NCBI GenBank assembly: GCA_027924585.1
Contig: BSBM01000602.1
Location: 4,525,501 to 4,589,500 of the forward strand
Direction: 5' to 3'
DNA: 64,000 bases
Source: Larix kaempferi
Lineage: Eukaryota > Streptophyta > Pinopsida > Pinales > Pinaceae
Part shown: piece after piece, positions 44,324-56,127 of the stretch
Numbering within the stretch: the stretch's first letter is position 1
Layout: each line of letters opens with the position of its first letter
The notes under the pieces: generated by a model
The model's input: only the letters and a program-made list of their open reading frames with translations
What the model was told of the DNA's origin: nothing
Databases searched by the model: none
Made by a program: the position numbers and the translations under genes

Positions 44324-44960
44324 TGTTAGCATATTTTAATACTCCATCCTTGTCCTACCTAGCATTATTTATTTTTCCTAGTTGTTGATGATGTCATTTT
44401 CCCCCTAGTGGTGTGCAACTGTCATCTAGGATCCATCTACCACCTTCTGAGCGCTGCATGCATCATTTTAGGACCACTTCAACCGTTTCCCTATTTTATA
44501 GGAACCAACTGAGTGTTCAAGTGCAATCCACCTGAGTTAGCTGACTCTTGTGGGGGGTTAGAGCTCCAGATGCCACTGATTGTGGCCTCATGCGCCCATT
44601 TCTGATTGACATGCATGGCAAACTCACTATTGTGCCCTCCTTAGTCAGTTAACTGATTGTGACTTCAGATAGCTGAGTTTAGGTTCAGTTCAGTTGAGTT
44701 TGAATCTTTCAGAGCATTCCAGTGGTAATAATCCCTATGCTAGACCAACTGAGGTTCGAATTCCCTCCATTGTAACATCATTGTTGATTATATTGATTAT
44801 TGGATAGTGTGACATTATTTTGCTTCTATCTGAGTTTTGTTGCATAATTATTTATCTCCTCTTTTTTACTGCAGTTTTCACTTTTATTCAACTTTTTTGC
44901 TCATACTTTCTATGTGAGATATATTCATCTCTTATATATGTCGTGACACAGAATTTCACA
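44324..44960 (+). repeat. 3' LTR of copia E
   Basis: Starts TGTTAGCATATTTTAATACTCC after the G-rich tract 'aaggggggg' and ends GAATTTCACA, 637 bp. Confidence 0.9.
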
Positions 44961-45818
44961 GATAATTTGTAAAGCTTTATACAAGCCAAGTAGTAGATAA
45001 TTCACTCATAATTATGAAAATAACAAAGTCTACTAATACTTTTTCAACATTTTGAAGAATTTGAAATCTTTTCACACTATCTCATTTCCTTTTTTTTTTT
45101 GTGTTGGACAATAAGGTCACAACCCCCTTTTTATATTAATCCAAATACTAACCTCTAAATCAACCTACTTTTTCCTAGTTAAAGTAGTTAATTTTTTATT
45201 TAAATTTTGTACCTACCCTTTTTTACCATCATATAACTTTTAATTTACCATACAAAATAACCAATATATTTTTAATATATACCTATAACCCGGGAAGCTC
45301 AATTTACATTATGATAACAAAGTCAATTCGGCCCAATTATGTATGCATATTATACACTTAAAAAAATACAAAATAAACAAAACATTTTAAATATAAACTT
45401 GGGGATATAACCTCCAAAGCTCATTTAAAAAATATTATCTTAATAAAAGTAGTTAATTTTCAATTAGATTCTTGTGCCTGCCATTTTGTGTACTAACATC
45501 ATTTTAATTTTACATGAAAGAAATAATAACAAAATTAGTATGGGATAGATCTTTCAAATCTCATTTCAAAGAGATTCATTTAAGAACAAGTAACTTAAAA
45601 TATAAACAAATGAAATTAGCAACAAAGCTGTGTAGTACCTACTTCCTAAGAAAAGTCTTAAAAATAGTAATAAGCTCTTAAAGTTGTTTATTAATATAGA
45701 TTATTTGGTATTAGAATGAGCTGTTTGCAAAATGCTTAAAGGATGTATAGGTCAGCCACTTAGATATTTGTGGGTTAGTAGCATCAACATGGATAGTAAT
45801 ATTCGACTATATATATTA

Positions 45819-45978
45819 GTGGGCTCGTGGGTTAGTAATTGATGGCTAGAAAGTATGTTGGTTAGTAAGTAGATGATAAAAAAAAATTAGTAGATCAGTG
45901 GGTTTGTGTGTTAGTAATTGATAGCTAGAAGGTATGTTGGTTAGTAAGTCAATGATAAAAAAAACAATAGATCAGTGA
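45819..45978 (+). repeat. 80-bp tandem duplication
   Basis: Units start at 45819 and 45899, both with 'ttagtaattgat.gctagaa.gtatgttggttagtaagt'. Confidence 0.8.
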
Positions 45979-46332
45979 TTAGAGTTATTATAGGTGAATG
46001 GTTTAAGAAAAATGAAATTTAACACATGCTAACAAGTCAAATTAATTTAAATAAACATTAATTAAATACCTTACCATATTACATTTAGCTAATATCCTAT
46101 TACACTCAACAAATATGAAAAAATTTAAACTAAAAATCATAAAACATGATAACTTTACAAGACTTTACACAACGAATGAAAACTTGATTTTTATTATACC
46201 TTAAAATAATGATTTATTATTTTTTACATTAGAATTCATTAAATTTAGACAAATCCAATCTAAAATCTTTTAAATAATAAATAGCTAATTGTTATGAAAA
46301 GTAAAAACAAGTAAAAACATTAATGTAATGCA

Positions 46333-46505
46333 GCTTTAAATTATAAAGCTCCTTAAAAAATTGTTCCATTTCTATGAGATTGGCGTACTTAAAAAGATTA
46401 TAAATACCATTACAATTAGCTTCAAATTATAAAGCTCCTTCAAAAATTGTTCCATTTCTATGAGATTGGCGTACTTAAAAGGATTATAAATACCATTACA
46501 ATTAG
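46333..46505 (+). repeat. 87-bp tandem duplication
   Basis: Units start at 46333 and 46420 and are nearly identical, including 'ttgttccatttctatgagattggcgtactt'. Confidence 0.9.
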
Positions 46506-46740
46506 AATTCATGAAAAATAGTGTAAGAAATAAAAATAATTTTTAATTAAAATAATAATTTTTTTAAAAATTTATTGCAGCTTAAAGAAAATAAGTTTAC
46601 TAAACTAAAATAAAATAAAAAGTGAAACAATATGAAAAATTACTATTTATAGTAAAATAGCAAACCTAAAATTACTTTATTCTTAATTACCTTTTTAAGT
46701 AACAAACTTACCTCTTAAAAAAATATCATTTAAAATTAGT

Positions 46741-47230
46741 TACCCCTATAGTGGTGTTACAGCCGGCGTTCGGAGAAGTATCTTAATCAGTTTATTAACC
46801 GTGGAGTTTCGCAGCAGCTAAATAAATAACTACCCCCTAACCGAACTTTATATCAGTAAGCCTTTTCAACCAATAGCTAGTTCGGAACTATTTGTTTTTA
46901 TAAGCATCATCCCCTGCTCCAAGAAAACGGAGGAATACAAGAAAAAGTGTTTAACGAATCCTTCTACGTTGTACCGTATTCATCATGCTATTGGAGGTGG
47001 CATTTTTGCCCTCCCTATTTTCCGGACCTGCTCCTGTCTCGTTCTATTACGTATAGTAATACTATCAAAGCGTGTGGGATTTGATATTGTTGATACCAAT
47101 ATTACTGTACATAAATATAAATATGGTACTAACAAGAACTGAAAGCACAACTTATGTTTGAAATCTGTCTGGTTTCTAAGGCAGCGGTTCTTGCCTGTTG
47201 CCAAGCCGACTTAAGTACAGGTAGGCATCT
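46741..47230. other. Unidentified GC-richer island in AT-rich DNA
   Basis: Base composition changes sharply: several CpGs appear (gccggcgttcggag, accgtggagtttcgcagc, cgtattcatc). On the minus strand an open frame of 73 codons (46983-47204) lies upstream of a TATA-like 'cttataaaaac'. I cannot match it to a family. It may be a promoter or first-exon region of an unrecognised gene. Confidence 0.25.
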
Positions 47231-47786
47231 GTGCCTACATTTGAACCAACAAGACAAACATACAAATTATAAGATATTTGGTTTTGCACTTTGATAAGGA
47301 TCTACACGATCATAGACAATACTCTTCAATGAGCTATATATGAAATTCGAATAAAAAGAAGCTAACATAAAGGTTTGAAACAAAAGTCACCTATCCATTC
47401 ACGGTTAATGTAAGATCTTATGGAGTCTAGCAATAAATGTTAGAGATCACTATTTTACTTGCCATTGCAAGGCCAGAAGAAAGTTGGAGTTAGGTGCTTC
47501 TTGCAGTTTGAACCAAACTTTTACTTCAGACAACCAAAACATTTTTATATTTGAGGTCTTTGAGCTAGAAGAATTTGAGAGCATGTAAATTAGCCATGAA
47601 GTTAGCTCAAAAGATCATAAAATCAATGAACGAACTAAAAGATACGCTACTTAAATCTGTAATGACAGTTTAACCAGATGTCCTACGCATTTAGAATTAC
47701 AAGAACCATCCTGTGGGCTTGTAAGAGGACATAGTCGAATGATACCTCAAAAGATCATAAACTCAATCAACAAACTAAAGGATACG

Positions 47787-48670
47787 CTACTTAAAACTGT
47801 AAGGAGAGATTAATCAAATATCCTAAGCATTTAGAATTACAACAAACATTCTGTGGGCTTGTCAAAGGAAATAGAGGAGTCAAATGAATAAAAACAAACA
47901 ATAACAGTCAAAATCACAAAGTTGTTGTGGAAGTAATTTGAAATCTACTTGAAACATGAGCTGATATAAGTTTAAGAACAAAAACAAACCAAAAGACATA
48001 TCACACGAGATTGTACTTCTATAATCATACTACCAATTGTTGGAATGTAAAATCCAAGCAACACCTCCACACAAGAGGCCTTCTACTTAAAACTGTAAGG
48101 AGAGATTAACCAAATATCCTAAGCATTTAGAATTACAACAAACATTCTGTGGGCTTGTCAAAGGAAATAGAGGAGTCAAATGAATAAAAACAAACAATAA
48201 CAGTCAAAATCACAAAGTTGTGGAAGTAATTTGAAATCTACTTGAAACATGAGCTGATATAAGTTTAAGAACAATAACAAACCAAAAGACATATCACACG
48301 AGATTTTACTTCCATAATCATACTACCAATTGTTGGAATGTAAAATCCAAGCAACACCTCCACACAATAGGCCTTCTACTTAAAACTGTAAGGAGAGTTT
48401 AACCAAATATCCAAAGCAATTAGAATTACAACAAACATTTTGTGGGCTTGTCAAAGGAAATAGAGGAGTCAAATGAATAAAAACAAACAATAACAGTCAA
48501 AATCACAAAGTTGTTGTGGAAGTTATTTGAAATCTACTTGAAACATGAGCTGATATAAGTTTAAGAACAATAACAAACCAAAAGACATCACACAAGATTT
48601 TACTTCCATAATCATACTACCAATTGTTGGAATGTAAAATCCAAGCAACACCTCCACACAATAGGCCTTC
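47787..48670 (+). repeat. Three-copy ~295-bp tandem array
   Basis: Units 47787-48082, 48083-48375 and 48376-48670 each run from 'ctacttaaaactgtaaggaga' to 'caacacctccacaca.aggcctt'. A more diverged partial unit lies just upstream (about 47650-47740). Units differ by single bases and short indels. No protein-coding potential was seen. Confidence 0.9.
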
Positions 48671-48687
48671 TGATGATGATGATGATT
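48671..48687 (-). repeat. Short (TCA)n tail of LINE
   Basis: On the minus strand the LINE 3' end is followed by TAATCATCATCATCATCA. Simple short-repeat tails in place of poly(A) are known from RTE-like non-LTR elements. It marks the exact insertion edge next to the 295-bp array. Confidence 0.6.
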
Positions 48688-48760
48688 AACACCCACTGAG
48701 ACCCTTTGGTCTATCGGACCTTAAGAGAAGATAAATGAATTACTTGGATTTTTGTAAAAT

Positions 48761-49150
48761 TTAATTCCTATGAAGGAAAAGTTGAGAAAGAAGCGTTCCT
48801 AAGTTCCCATAATTTTGACAAGTTAGAAGATCACGGAGATTAGAGTTGTAGCAAAGATTAGGAAACTGTGATCGTATGTGGGTGTACACAGGGCACTCTA
48901 AAAGAAAGTGAGATTCGTCCTCAACGCGCAAGGACTCACAGAGCTGGCAGATCCTTTCCTCCCATGGTGTTTTAGGAATTGTCCATCGAATTGTTTCGCT
49001 ATGAAGCTCATGGGAGTTCGTTCTTATCTTGGCTATATTAATCTTCTTCTTTGAACTTGTTAAGATAGAGAGGTATGTTTGGTCTAAGGGGAGGACAGAT
49101 TAAGGTCTATATTGCCTTAAAAAGTTTACAGGAGGAAGGTAGCTCAAGCT
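48761..49150 (-). pseudogene. LINE ORF2 C-terminal region (CCHC end domain)
   Basis: Minus-strand reading gives LDQTYLSILTSSKKKINIAK, IRTNSHELHSETIRWT, then PWEERICQLCESL and VEDESHFLLECPVYTHIR, ending LLSQLFLHRN and a stop at 48761. The CxxC...HxxxxC pattern with EDExHFLLxC is typical of the region after the RT in many non-LTR retrotransposons and related mobile-element RTs. An upstream stop near 49115 and absence of the RT itself show a 5'-truncated copy, as is usual for LINE insertions. Confidence 0.7.
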
Positions 49151-50280
49151 TAATACAAATTCAGCACAATCAAAGATCAATACACATTCAATAGATACAG
49201 GCATATCCACATTGCATTATCACAATAATTAACCTTCCAATAAACAATAATCTATCCAAAATAACAGAAGAATAATCAACATTTCGTGTCCATTTAGTTA
49301 TGAGATCACAATGCCAAATGGATAAAGCTCAAACATTTATACGGTCTTGACTTAAAATAAATCACCTCTTCTAATATGACCAGCTTCATCATATCAAAAT
49401 CTCAATGAACATCGAACATAAAATAAATCACCTCTTCTAAACTCACCAGCTGCATCATGTCAAAATCTCAATGAACATCAAACATGACAATGAATGATCC
49501 TCAATTGTGTTTATAATGCTTTAAATGACTTCCTCTTTATAACCCTGGGAACATCTAGTACAGTCACATTCAACACTATAAAGTAAATAATCCTAGAATA
49601 TTCATTTTGGGCTCTACTTTCATGATAGTTGTGAAACATCCCCCAATATATATCCAACCCTTGAAGAATTGATACTCTCTTGACTATTGTGGCACTAAGA
49701 AAACTAGAATCTATGCCAGGTTTGAACTTTTTTGAACACATAAGAATGAAAAAGGCACATATCAATTGCATTAAGGTGGCAGGTTCTCTTTTGATCATGT
49801 GACTTACTGAGGTGTTGTTGTATCGTCTCAATGACCCTCAGAAAGGCAGACCTTGACTTTTGTTGTATTAATGCTTATTGATATACTTCGATGACTTTAG
49901 TTGGGACCTTTTGCATCTCTTAGAGACTGTTTTTTTACATGAAGACTTTTAACAAAGTTACCTATTTGACAAGAACCCTTCAAAGTTCATTTTTTTAGAG
50001 GTCACATTCAGTGGCTATTTTTACCCCATTTCAAAAAGCGGTGTTACAAGTGGCACCCTTTTTTTCAGGGTTAAAATTATAACATTTTGCAACCATGATC
50101 CATAATGTCGCTAACATAACTCTTAAAATAGCCCCCCGGATTGAAAAGTGATGCTACCAATGTCACTCTTTTTTTCCAAGGTTTAAATCTAAGTTGCATT
50201 GAAGCGGATATGGAAACGGGGAGGGAAACCGATATGACAAATTTTCAAAAAACCCAGATACGATACAGTGGGGAAACGAC
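49151..50280. other. No recognisable gene
   Basis: AT-rich sequence. A short direct repeat 'aaataaatcacctcttctaa' occurs twice at about 49356 and 49421. Confidence 0.4.
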
Positions 50281-50287
50281 ATACATA

Positions 50288-50330
<43 letters not shown>
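50281..50330. repeat. (TA)n microsatellite with CATA interruptions
   Basis: 50 bp of alternating T and A broken by two C bases, followed by a short (ATC)n stretch at about 50361-50377. Confidence 0.95.
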
Positions 50331-50869
50331 CAGCATAATCACCATAATATTATCACTGTACATCATCATCATCACCTGACACTACTATCGAATATCATTA
50401 ATCATACATGTGACATGATACTATGAAAACTTTTAACTAATATCATATGAATCCTCATGCTCAGAGTTAAGAGTCATCATCTATGTCCTCAACAAAAGTA
50501 GATCGAAAATAGGGATCCCGAGCCTGGCTTGAAGGCACTTGTCTAGCACCAATGTTCACATCCTCTGGCTATGGAAGTGGGTTCAAGTCCATCCAAGACA
50601 GAGGAGTTCAACAATCAGCACCACCAACATCAAGGTACATAGAGGGGTTGATGTGCTTGATTGAATGCCAATCCCATACCCTCATATATGATAGAATCTA
50701 GTGGTAATATTGCAATCCTGAAATCCTGAAAGCTGTTAAGTCTATTGAATTTTGAATGGGATTAAAAATTCTACTTTTTGCATATGAAGTCCGATGAGGT
50801 TGGAACCACTCTCAAACATCCTGAAACAATTAATGGTAATGTTAAAAATTCAAGTAAAAGGATAGACAA

Positions 50870-51045
50870 TGAAATGTATCCAAAACCATTTCCCTGAAAC
50901 GTATCACCTTAGGCTGAAACGTATCCAAAACCCTTGAAACGTATCCGTACCAACTGATACGTATCAGTGACGTTTCAAGGTTGTATCTCCTCCGTTTCAG
51001 GATCCGAACTAGGGAACAACGTTTCACCAAGGTTGCTTGGGCGTT
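50870..51045. repeat. Cluster of GAAACGTATC motifs with nested palindromes
   Basis: The motif tgaaacgtatc recurs at least three times in direct orientation (50894, 50914, 50935) and inverted as acgtttca (50970, 51018). The arms ccttgaaacgt (50932-50942) and acgtttcaagg (50970-50980) form a perfect 11-bp inverted repeat. Between them lies the perfect 14-bp palindrome ctgatacgtatcag (50954-50967). It lies about 450 bp beyond the 3' end of the hAT pseudogene and may be its subterminal transposase-binding region. Confidence 0.6.
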
Positions 51046-51479
51046 TCTGGTAACTTAGGTTTATTGAGATTAAATGAAAAACTTTTAATCTTGAGGAGTG
51101 GCTTGAGTCCAGAGTTTGGTCTTTTTGTCTCTCTTATTTGTGAGACATATTTTTGGGGCATTGTACTTGATCATCTATATTGAGGAAGTTCTTGCTGGGT
51201 TTTCTTCCCCTTGAGGGTTTCCCAGGATAAATTGTTTTTGTGCTTTGTGATTGTGCATCTTTCAAAGATCCTTATCATGCTGCTATTGTGATTGTGCATC
51301 TTTTAGAGATCCTTATTATGTTGCTATTGTTAATAATGTATTGAATGCTAATGAATTTGCAATCTAGTCTATGGTAGCATATAATCTTAACAAAATTTGC
51401 TTAATGGAATTTCCAAATATGAAATAGAAAATTCAAAAAACATTGAACAATGAACAACATAGTTGATTTGGCTTCCTCA

Positions 51480-53906
51480 AGCCATCTCTGCTAGTCCATC
51501 TACATTTGCAGCATCAATGTCATCAGCATCAGTGAGGTCCTCGATCAACAAGCTCTCTAGGTAGGTATCACTCTCAAGTGGAGACTCCTCCCCATCCATA
51601 GCAACCGGAAGTAATCTCAACAATGCCATCTGGTTGTAACTCCTTGTCCACACATATGGCATCATCTGTGTATTGGTCCCATCTCTTGAAAGGACCCTCC
51701 TTGTACCCTAGGTCTCTATGAGATATGAGACAAAGTGTGTTATGAATGTAGACTAGGTTCTTTGCCTTCTTCGATCCCAACCTGTTTCTCTTCACTGGAT
51801 GGATGAAATTATAAGTGCTTGAATTCCTCTCACAAGATGAGGAACTAGCTACTTGCCCAAGTAATCGTATGGCAATGTTAATGGATAATAAAGTTGTTAG
51901 GGGAAGGCAATGTTAAGTATGTAAAATAAAAATTTAAATAAATACAAAAACAAGATGAGGAACTCCGGACTAGCTACCTACCCAAGTAATCGTATGGTAA
52001 ATTGTTGCAACTCGGGAGCATCAACACCATGAAGCCACCACCAATCAATTGGATCCTTCTTCTTGCACCTATCTATCAAAGAAGCATGTGAACTAAAGAC
52101 AACTCGCCCATGTGAAAATTGGGCAAATTGAGATTGTATCTCAGAGGCCTCTTTTGCATAACCATAAAAAAATTTAATAGCAATCATAAACCCTTTCACC
52201 ACCTCTCTATCTTGGGAAGGAGGCCTCCTTCCTGTTGTGGGATCGTACCATTTTGGATTAATTGCATAGGCTGCCATATGAAGTGAGGTGTTCAATTTAT
52301 TCCACCACCCATGTATAAATGATTTCAACTGTGGCCATAAAGTAGGATCTTTTGGATCTATGATGGATTTGATACTCTCACACATAGAGTCCATGTTCTC
52401 ATAAATCTCACCTAGACATGGACCATCTATGTCTGCATAGCGAAGCATATTACATATTGGCTCTACAAATTCCACAACAAATTTGACATCAACCTAAAAA
52501 AGATCATCCAAAATCAACATCTCCACCTCCACAACTGCATCTGAGGTAGATAGCTTCCACAGTTCCATTGGTCCCACATATCATTGATAACTATGGTAGC
52601 TAAAGCCCCCTCCATCTCCACAAGCCTTCTAAGTAGAATGTAGTAAGTGGCAAATATGGTATCAATTTGTTTAAGAAGCTCCATTTTCATATGCTTGTGA
52701 TAAATGACTTGTGAATGGTTGTGGTTGCATGTGAACATTTGAAATTTGCAGCCATTCTCAATTAACACCCGAATCCATTCAATTCTCCCAATGTCTTTCA
52801 CTACATTATTCAAAGAATAAACTGCACTTGGCGTCCAAAAAATATGCCTGGGTGCATCAAGAATTCACAAATAAATAAATAAATAGATTTCTACAATGAT
52901 TTATGATTCTATGAATATAAAATATTAAAAATTAGAAGAAAAAATCAGACTTGTCATTAAAAAATAGAATTGTAATTAATGTTAATTAAAACTTTAAAAT
53001 AAAAAATCAAACTTGTCACTAACCTATAATCCTTTTGGACCATCATACCCGCTGCTTTGCAAATTGGAGTTGCATCGGTAACAACCTGAACAACATTGGA
53101 TGGCCCCACCTCCACAATGGCATCACATAATTGGTATTTCAAGAACAAAGTGTTATTTTCTTGTCCAAAACAATCAATGGACTTTAGAAAATATGGGCCG
53201 GAAATGGAAGAGACAATGATATTTATCAATGGACAATTCCGACAATCAATCCAACCATCCATAACAATGGAGCATCCTTCTAGATTGCAACATGCCTTCC
53301 ATGGCGCCATCACTTTCTCAAGACATGCTTTCTGCTTGTCCACCAACACAGTTCTAAGCTTCTCATAAACCAAGTGCCTTATACCTCGCAGGTCCATCAT
53401 TAATGGCACAGACCATTTGCTCAAAATATGGTGAGCGGGCTGCATTGAAAGGAATGCCACATGCAAGAAAAATCTTGCTATTGCAAAATCAACACCCTCC
53501 TTGCCATTCACATCAAACATGTCATAAAGGGGATTAAGTTTAGGTTTCTTGTGTGATTGAGTTGTAGTGCTTTTTGATGGAAACTCTCATCACCAAACTA
53601 AACTTCATCATGAGATGGCATTTCTTCATCATTCGAGTCATCATTATCACTAACATTACAACATGGCCTTGAGATTGACTTGCCTACCTTACCATCAACC
53701 CTTTGTTGCTCCCTTTGTGCACTAGGGAGTCCAGTGGGATCCTCTGAGTCTCCAAAACAACCCTCAACACCTTTCCTTGCAATATTCATAAAATGGGCTT
53801 TAACTATAGTGTAATTTCCTTTCCATTCAGCTTGACAAAAATTATATTTTATTAAGGTTGTCCCCCCTCCACCCTTTGTTGGTTTTGAGTCTTGACCTCT
53901 CCACAT
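51480..53906 (-). pseudogene. hAT transposase (BED finger, DUF659, dimerisation domain), decayed
   Basis: Five frames on the minus strand line up as one hAT-superfamily protein. An N-terminal BED-like segment (53598-53906) has NFCQAEWKGNYTIVKAHFM. The DUF659 part (52957-53520) has ILSKWSVPLMMDLRG, CSIVMDGWIDCRNCPL and VTDATPICKAAGMMV. A middle part (52514-52813) begins NNVVKDIGRIEWI. The RNase H-like C-terminal part (51978-52475) contains FVEPICNMLRYADID, PCLGEIYENMDSM and AAYAINPKWYD. The dimerisation domain reads DPIDWWWLHGVDAPELQQF and, after a frameshift, KRNRLGSKKAKNLVYIHN. Stops between 52475 and 52514, a frameshift near 51640 and another near 53560 show it is dead. An intron may separate 52813 from about 53020. 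Confidence 0.8.
51835..52000 (-). repeat. Local duplication at the hAT dimerisation segment
   Basis: The sequence 'gatgaggaact...agctac.t.cccaagtaatcgtatgg' occurs at 51835-51873 and again at 51955-51995, about 120 bp apart. It splits the protein after FTIRLLG, which then resumes as AIRLLGQVASSSS in the second copy. Confidence 0.7.
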
Positions 53907-54539
53907 ATTTCCACAGTGGATATTGACGATTTATATTTGATGAAGACAGTTTGGAATTTGGAGAAATAAGGAGAAACTCAAAAAATAAGAGAAGTGTGTT
54001 TCAAAAATGAAATACCTTCATTGTTGGAATGTGTGTTTTTCCTCAGTGTTGGACTATTTCTCCTCATTGCTGGACTGTTTTGCAATAATTTTTAGTTTCA
54101 CCTTCTCCTCAATTTTGGAAGTGGATTGTACTTAACCTCCTCACTACCTTCTTGTTGCGTGCTAGATTGTTCTCCTCTTTCAACATTGTTGTTGCTCTCT
54201 TTCTCCAACTTTCTTCATTGCTGAAACAAACAATGAGACAAATAATGAATGAGAAATGGGCAAAAATATGAATTTAGATGGTTGAGCTAGGGCTTGGGAG
54301 AGGGGCCCACATATTTCCCCCCTGATTTCCTGCAATAAATTGCATTTTGTTATTGTTTTAGGGCCCACAGGTATGTAGGTGATTGTCCACGCGTCCCCAA
54401 AATCGAGGCGAGACGTCCCTGAAATTAGTCACACATCTTGAGTACTTCGACCAAGTTTCGAGTACAACAGGGTACCGCTATGACGTCCCTAACCTCATTG
54501 CAGGTACATGGGTACAAGTATACAATATGGGTAGAAGTA

Positions 54540-55080
54540 TGCTACCCCCGGGTAGGGGTACCCCTGCTACATAGATCGATGATAAAACGAGAAGGACTCT
54601 CATTCCTTTATTTATATGAGGTTAGGGAGGCCAACAATACTATGTGGGCCCAAGCCCTTACAAGCAACCTACAATAAGCACTTGTCGGCCAACACAAGAG
54701 AGATGTTACACTCCAAAGTACATGTGTCATGCTCCAAGGAGATGTCATACACAATAACGGCTCTAAGATGATGTAGCTACACAAATCCACATGCCTCTGT
54801 AACAAGCCTCCACGTACTCCATCAATCCCCCTAAGCAATATACTCCGCTAGGTCAATAGCACCATGCACGAACATCGTCGTATCCTAGGCATCTCGAAGC
54901 CAACTCCAAGCCTCCAAACAAACACCCAAGCAACCCTATGGCATCTAGGCCCCGATGCCCTCCCAAGATGCACAATGCTGCTCCATCCAATACGATGTTT
55001 TCCAAGCAAGTGAAGTCTCCATGTGGCCATCATGACGGGCATCCACTAAACTATCAAAGATAACTCCAATGCCTAAAGGA
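54540..55080 (-). repeat. TATA-bearing dispersed repeat, copy 1 (inverted)
   Basis: The reverse complement matches 57480-57780 and 58800-59080: ...'ccttggagcatgacac.tgtact', 'aggttgcttgtaagggc', 'cacatagtattgttg', 'tcatataaataga'. The shared TATA-like 'catataaata' and the leader after it suggest an LTR. No terminal repeats were fixed. Confidence 0.65.
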
Positions 55081-55259
55081 AGAATACCAAGCTAGCACCT
55101 ATCTGAGGTCAATCAATCACTGAGAAAGCAATCTCAACTTTGCAAACCCATCATGGACCACCTCCCCAGCACAAATCCATCTCGAACCATCCAATGGCTA
55201 AACATACACCATGTGCCCCAAATCTCACGAAGCTCCCCAAACATGGTGTAATCACAGTT

Positions 55260-55475
55260 GGAGTAAAATGAAAAACTAACAGGTGTTAGCTCTTCACATG
55301 TCCCTTTCCTAAATGGCTAACAATCTCCTTCAACTTGTTTTTAGTCAATGCCACCAAACTAGCAAAATAGAACCTCTCCAAATATAGCTTTGACCTCTTT
55401 GTTGAGTCCTTTAGGGTTTGGCATCTACTCTCTTCCAGTGTGTAATGAACATAATTAAATAAATATATAAGCATC

Positions 55476-55509
<34 letters not shown>

Positions 55510-55755
55510 GAATAGGCTTGGAGTAACATGTAAAACTAACAGGTGTTTAACTCTTGACATGTCCCTTCCTAACAATCTCCTTCAACTTGGTTTTAGTCAA
55601 TGCCACCATACTAACCAAATAGAACCTTTCCAAATATAGTGTTGACCTTTTTGCTGAGTCCTTCAAGGTCTGTCATCTACTATCTTTGAGTGTGTAATGA
55701 ACATAATTAAATAAGTATATAAGCATCAATAAATAATAATAATAAATGAATAAGC
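55260..55755 (+). repeat. ~259-bp tandem duplication with (ATA)n microsatellite
   Basis: Units start at 55260 and 55519 ('ggagtaa.atg.aaaactaacaggtgtt') and end in 'aagcatcaataataat'. The first unit has an expanded (AAT)n run (55476-55507), the second a short one. Confidence 0.85.
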
Positions 55756-55759
55756 ACAT

Positions 55760-55994
55760 CTTAATTAAGAGGCTTGACCAAACTAATGGGCATGTCCTAT
55801 CAACCTTGGTATCTAGTTAATGCTATAAAATACCATCACATGGCATTGTAAATCATTCTATTCATCTATTCCTTACTCAATTATTATATATTTTTCCTTT
55901 ATGGATTTTTCCTATAGTCCTTTTTACATTGGATATTCAGTTTATGAACCAAATTGATCATGTCATATTCAGGGAATGAACTTTGTTTATTTCA
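55760..55994 (+). repeat. Probable LTR 3' end preceding a primer-binding site
   Basis: Sequence ending 'ttgtttatttca' lies two bases before tggtatcaaagc at 55997-56008, so it has the form of an LTR end. The left limit is not determined. No plus-strand gag follows; the nearby gag is on the minus strand. Confidence 0.4.
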
Positions 55995-55996
55995 TT

Positions 55997-56008
55997 TGGT
56001 ATCAAAGC
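55997..56008 (+). other. Copia-type primer-binding site
   Basis: TGGTATCAAAGC differs by one base from the initiator-Met tRNA complement TGGTATCAGAGC. Confidence 0.6.
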
Positions 56009-56127
56009 TACATTTTGATCCGTATTTTGGCCACCCATAATTTTTTCAGAGTTTCTATGCTTATCAAGTCTTTGACCACCATTGTCTTTTGGCCATTTAA
56101 AAACCCAATAAGTCAATCTGCTACAAA

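Larger units (their letters stand above)
41234..44960 (+). mobile_element. Copia element E: complete LTRs, gag and protease only
   Basis: A 3.7-kb element with both LTRs (41234-41889 and 44324-44960), a primer-binding site, a G-rich polypurine tract and a perfect 5-bp target duplication GATAA (41229-41233 and 44961-44965). The internal region is only 2.4 kb. It encodes Gag and protease, then skips to the acidic linker, a scrap of RT and the last residues of RNase H. Integrase core and nearly all RT/RNase H are gone. The LTRs look about 93% alike by eye. It is related to the A/B family by Gag and linker but has its own LTR sequence. Confidence 0.9.
44966..46740. other. AT-rich region with short tandem duplications, no gene
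   Basis: No coding region is supportable. Two local duplications are visible: an 80-bp pair at 45819-45978 ('gtgggytygtg.gttagtaattgat') and an 87-bp pair at 46333-46505 ('gcttyaaattataaagctcctt'). Confidence 0.6.

Noticed and set aside
50163-50375. Frames through the TA microsatellite giving Ile/Tyr runs
   Set aside because: Low-complexity translation of a simple repeat.
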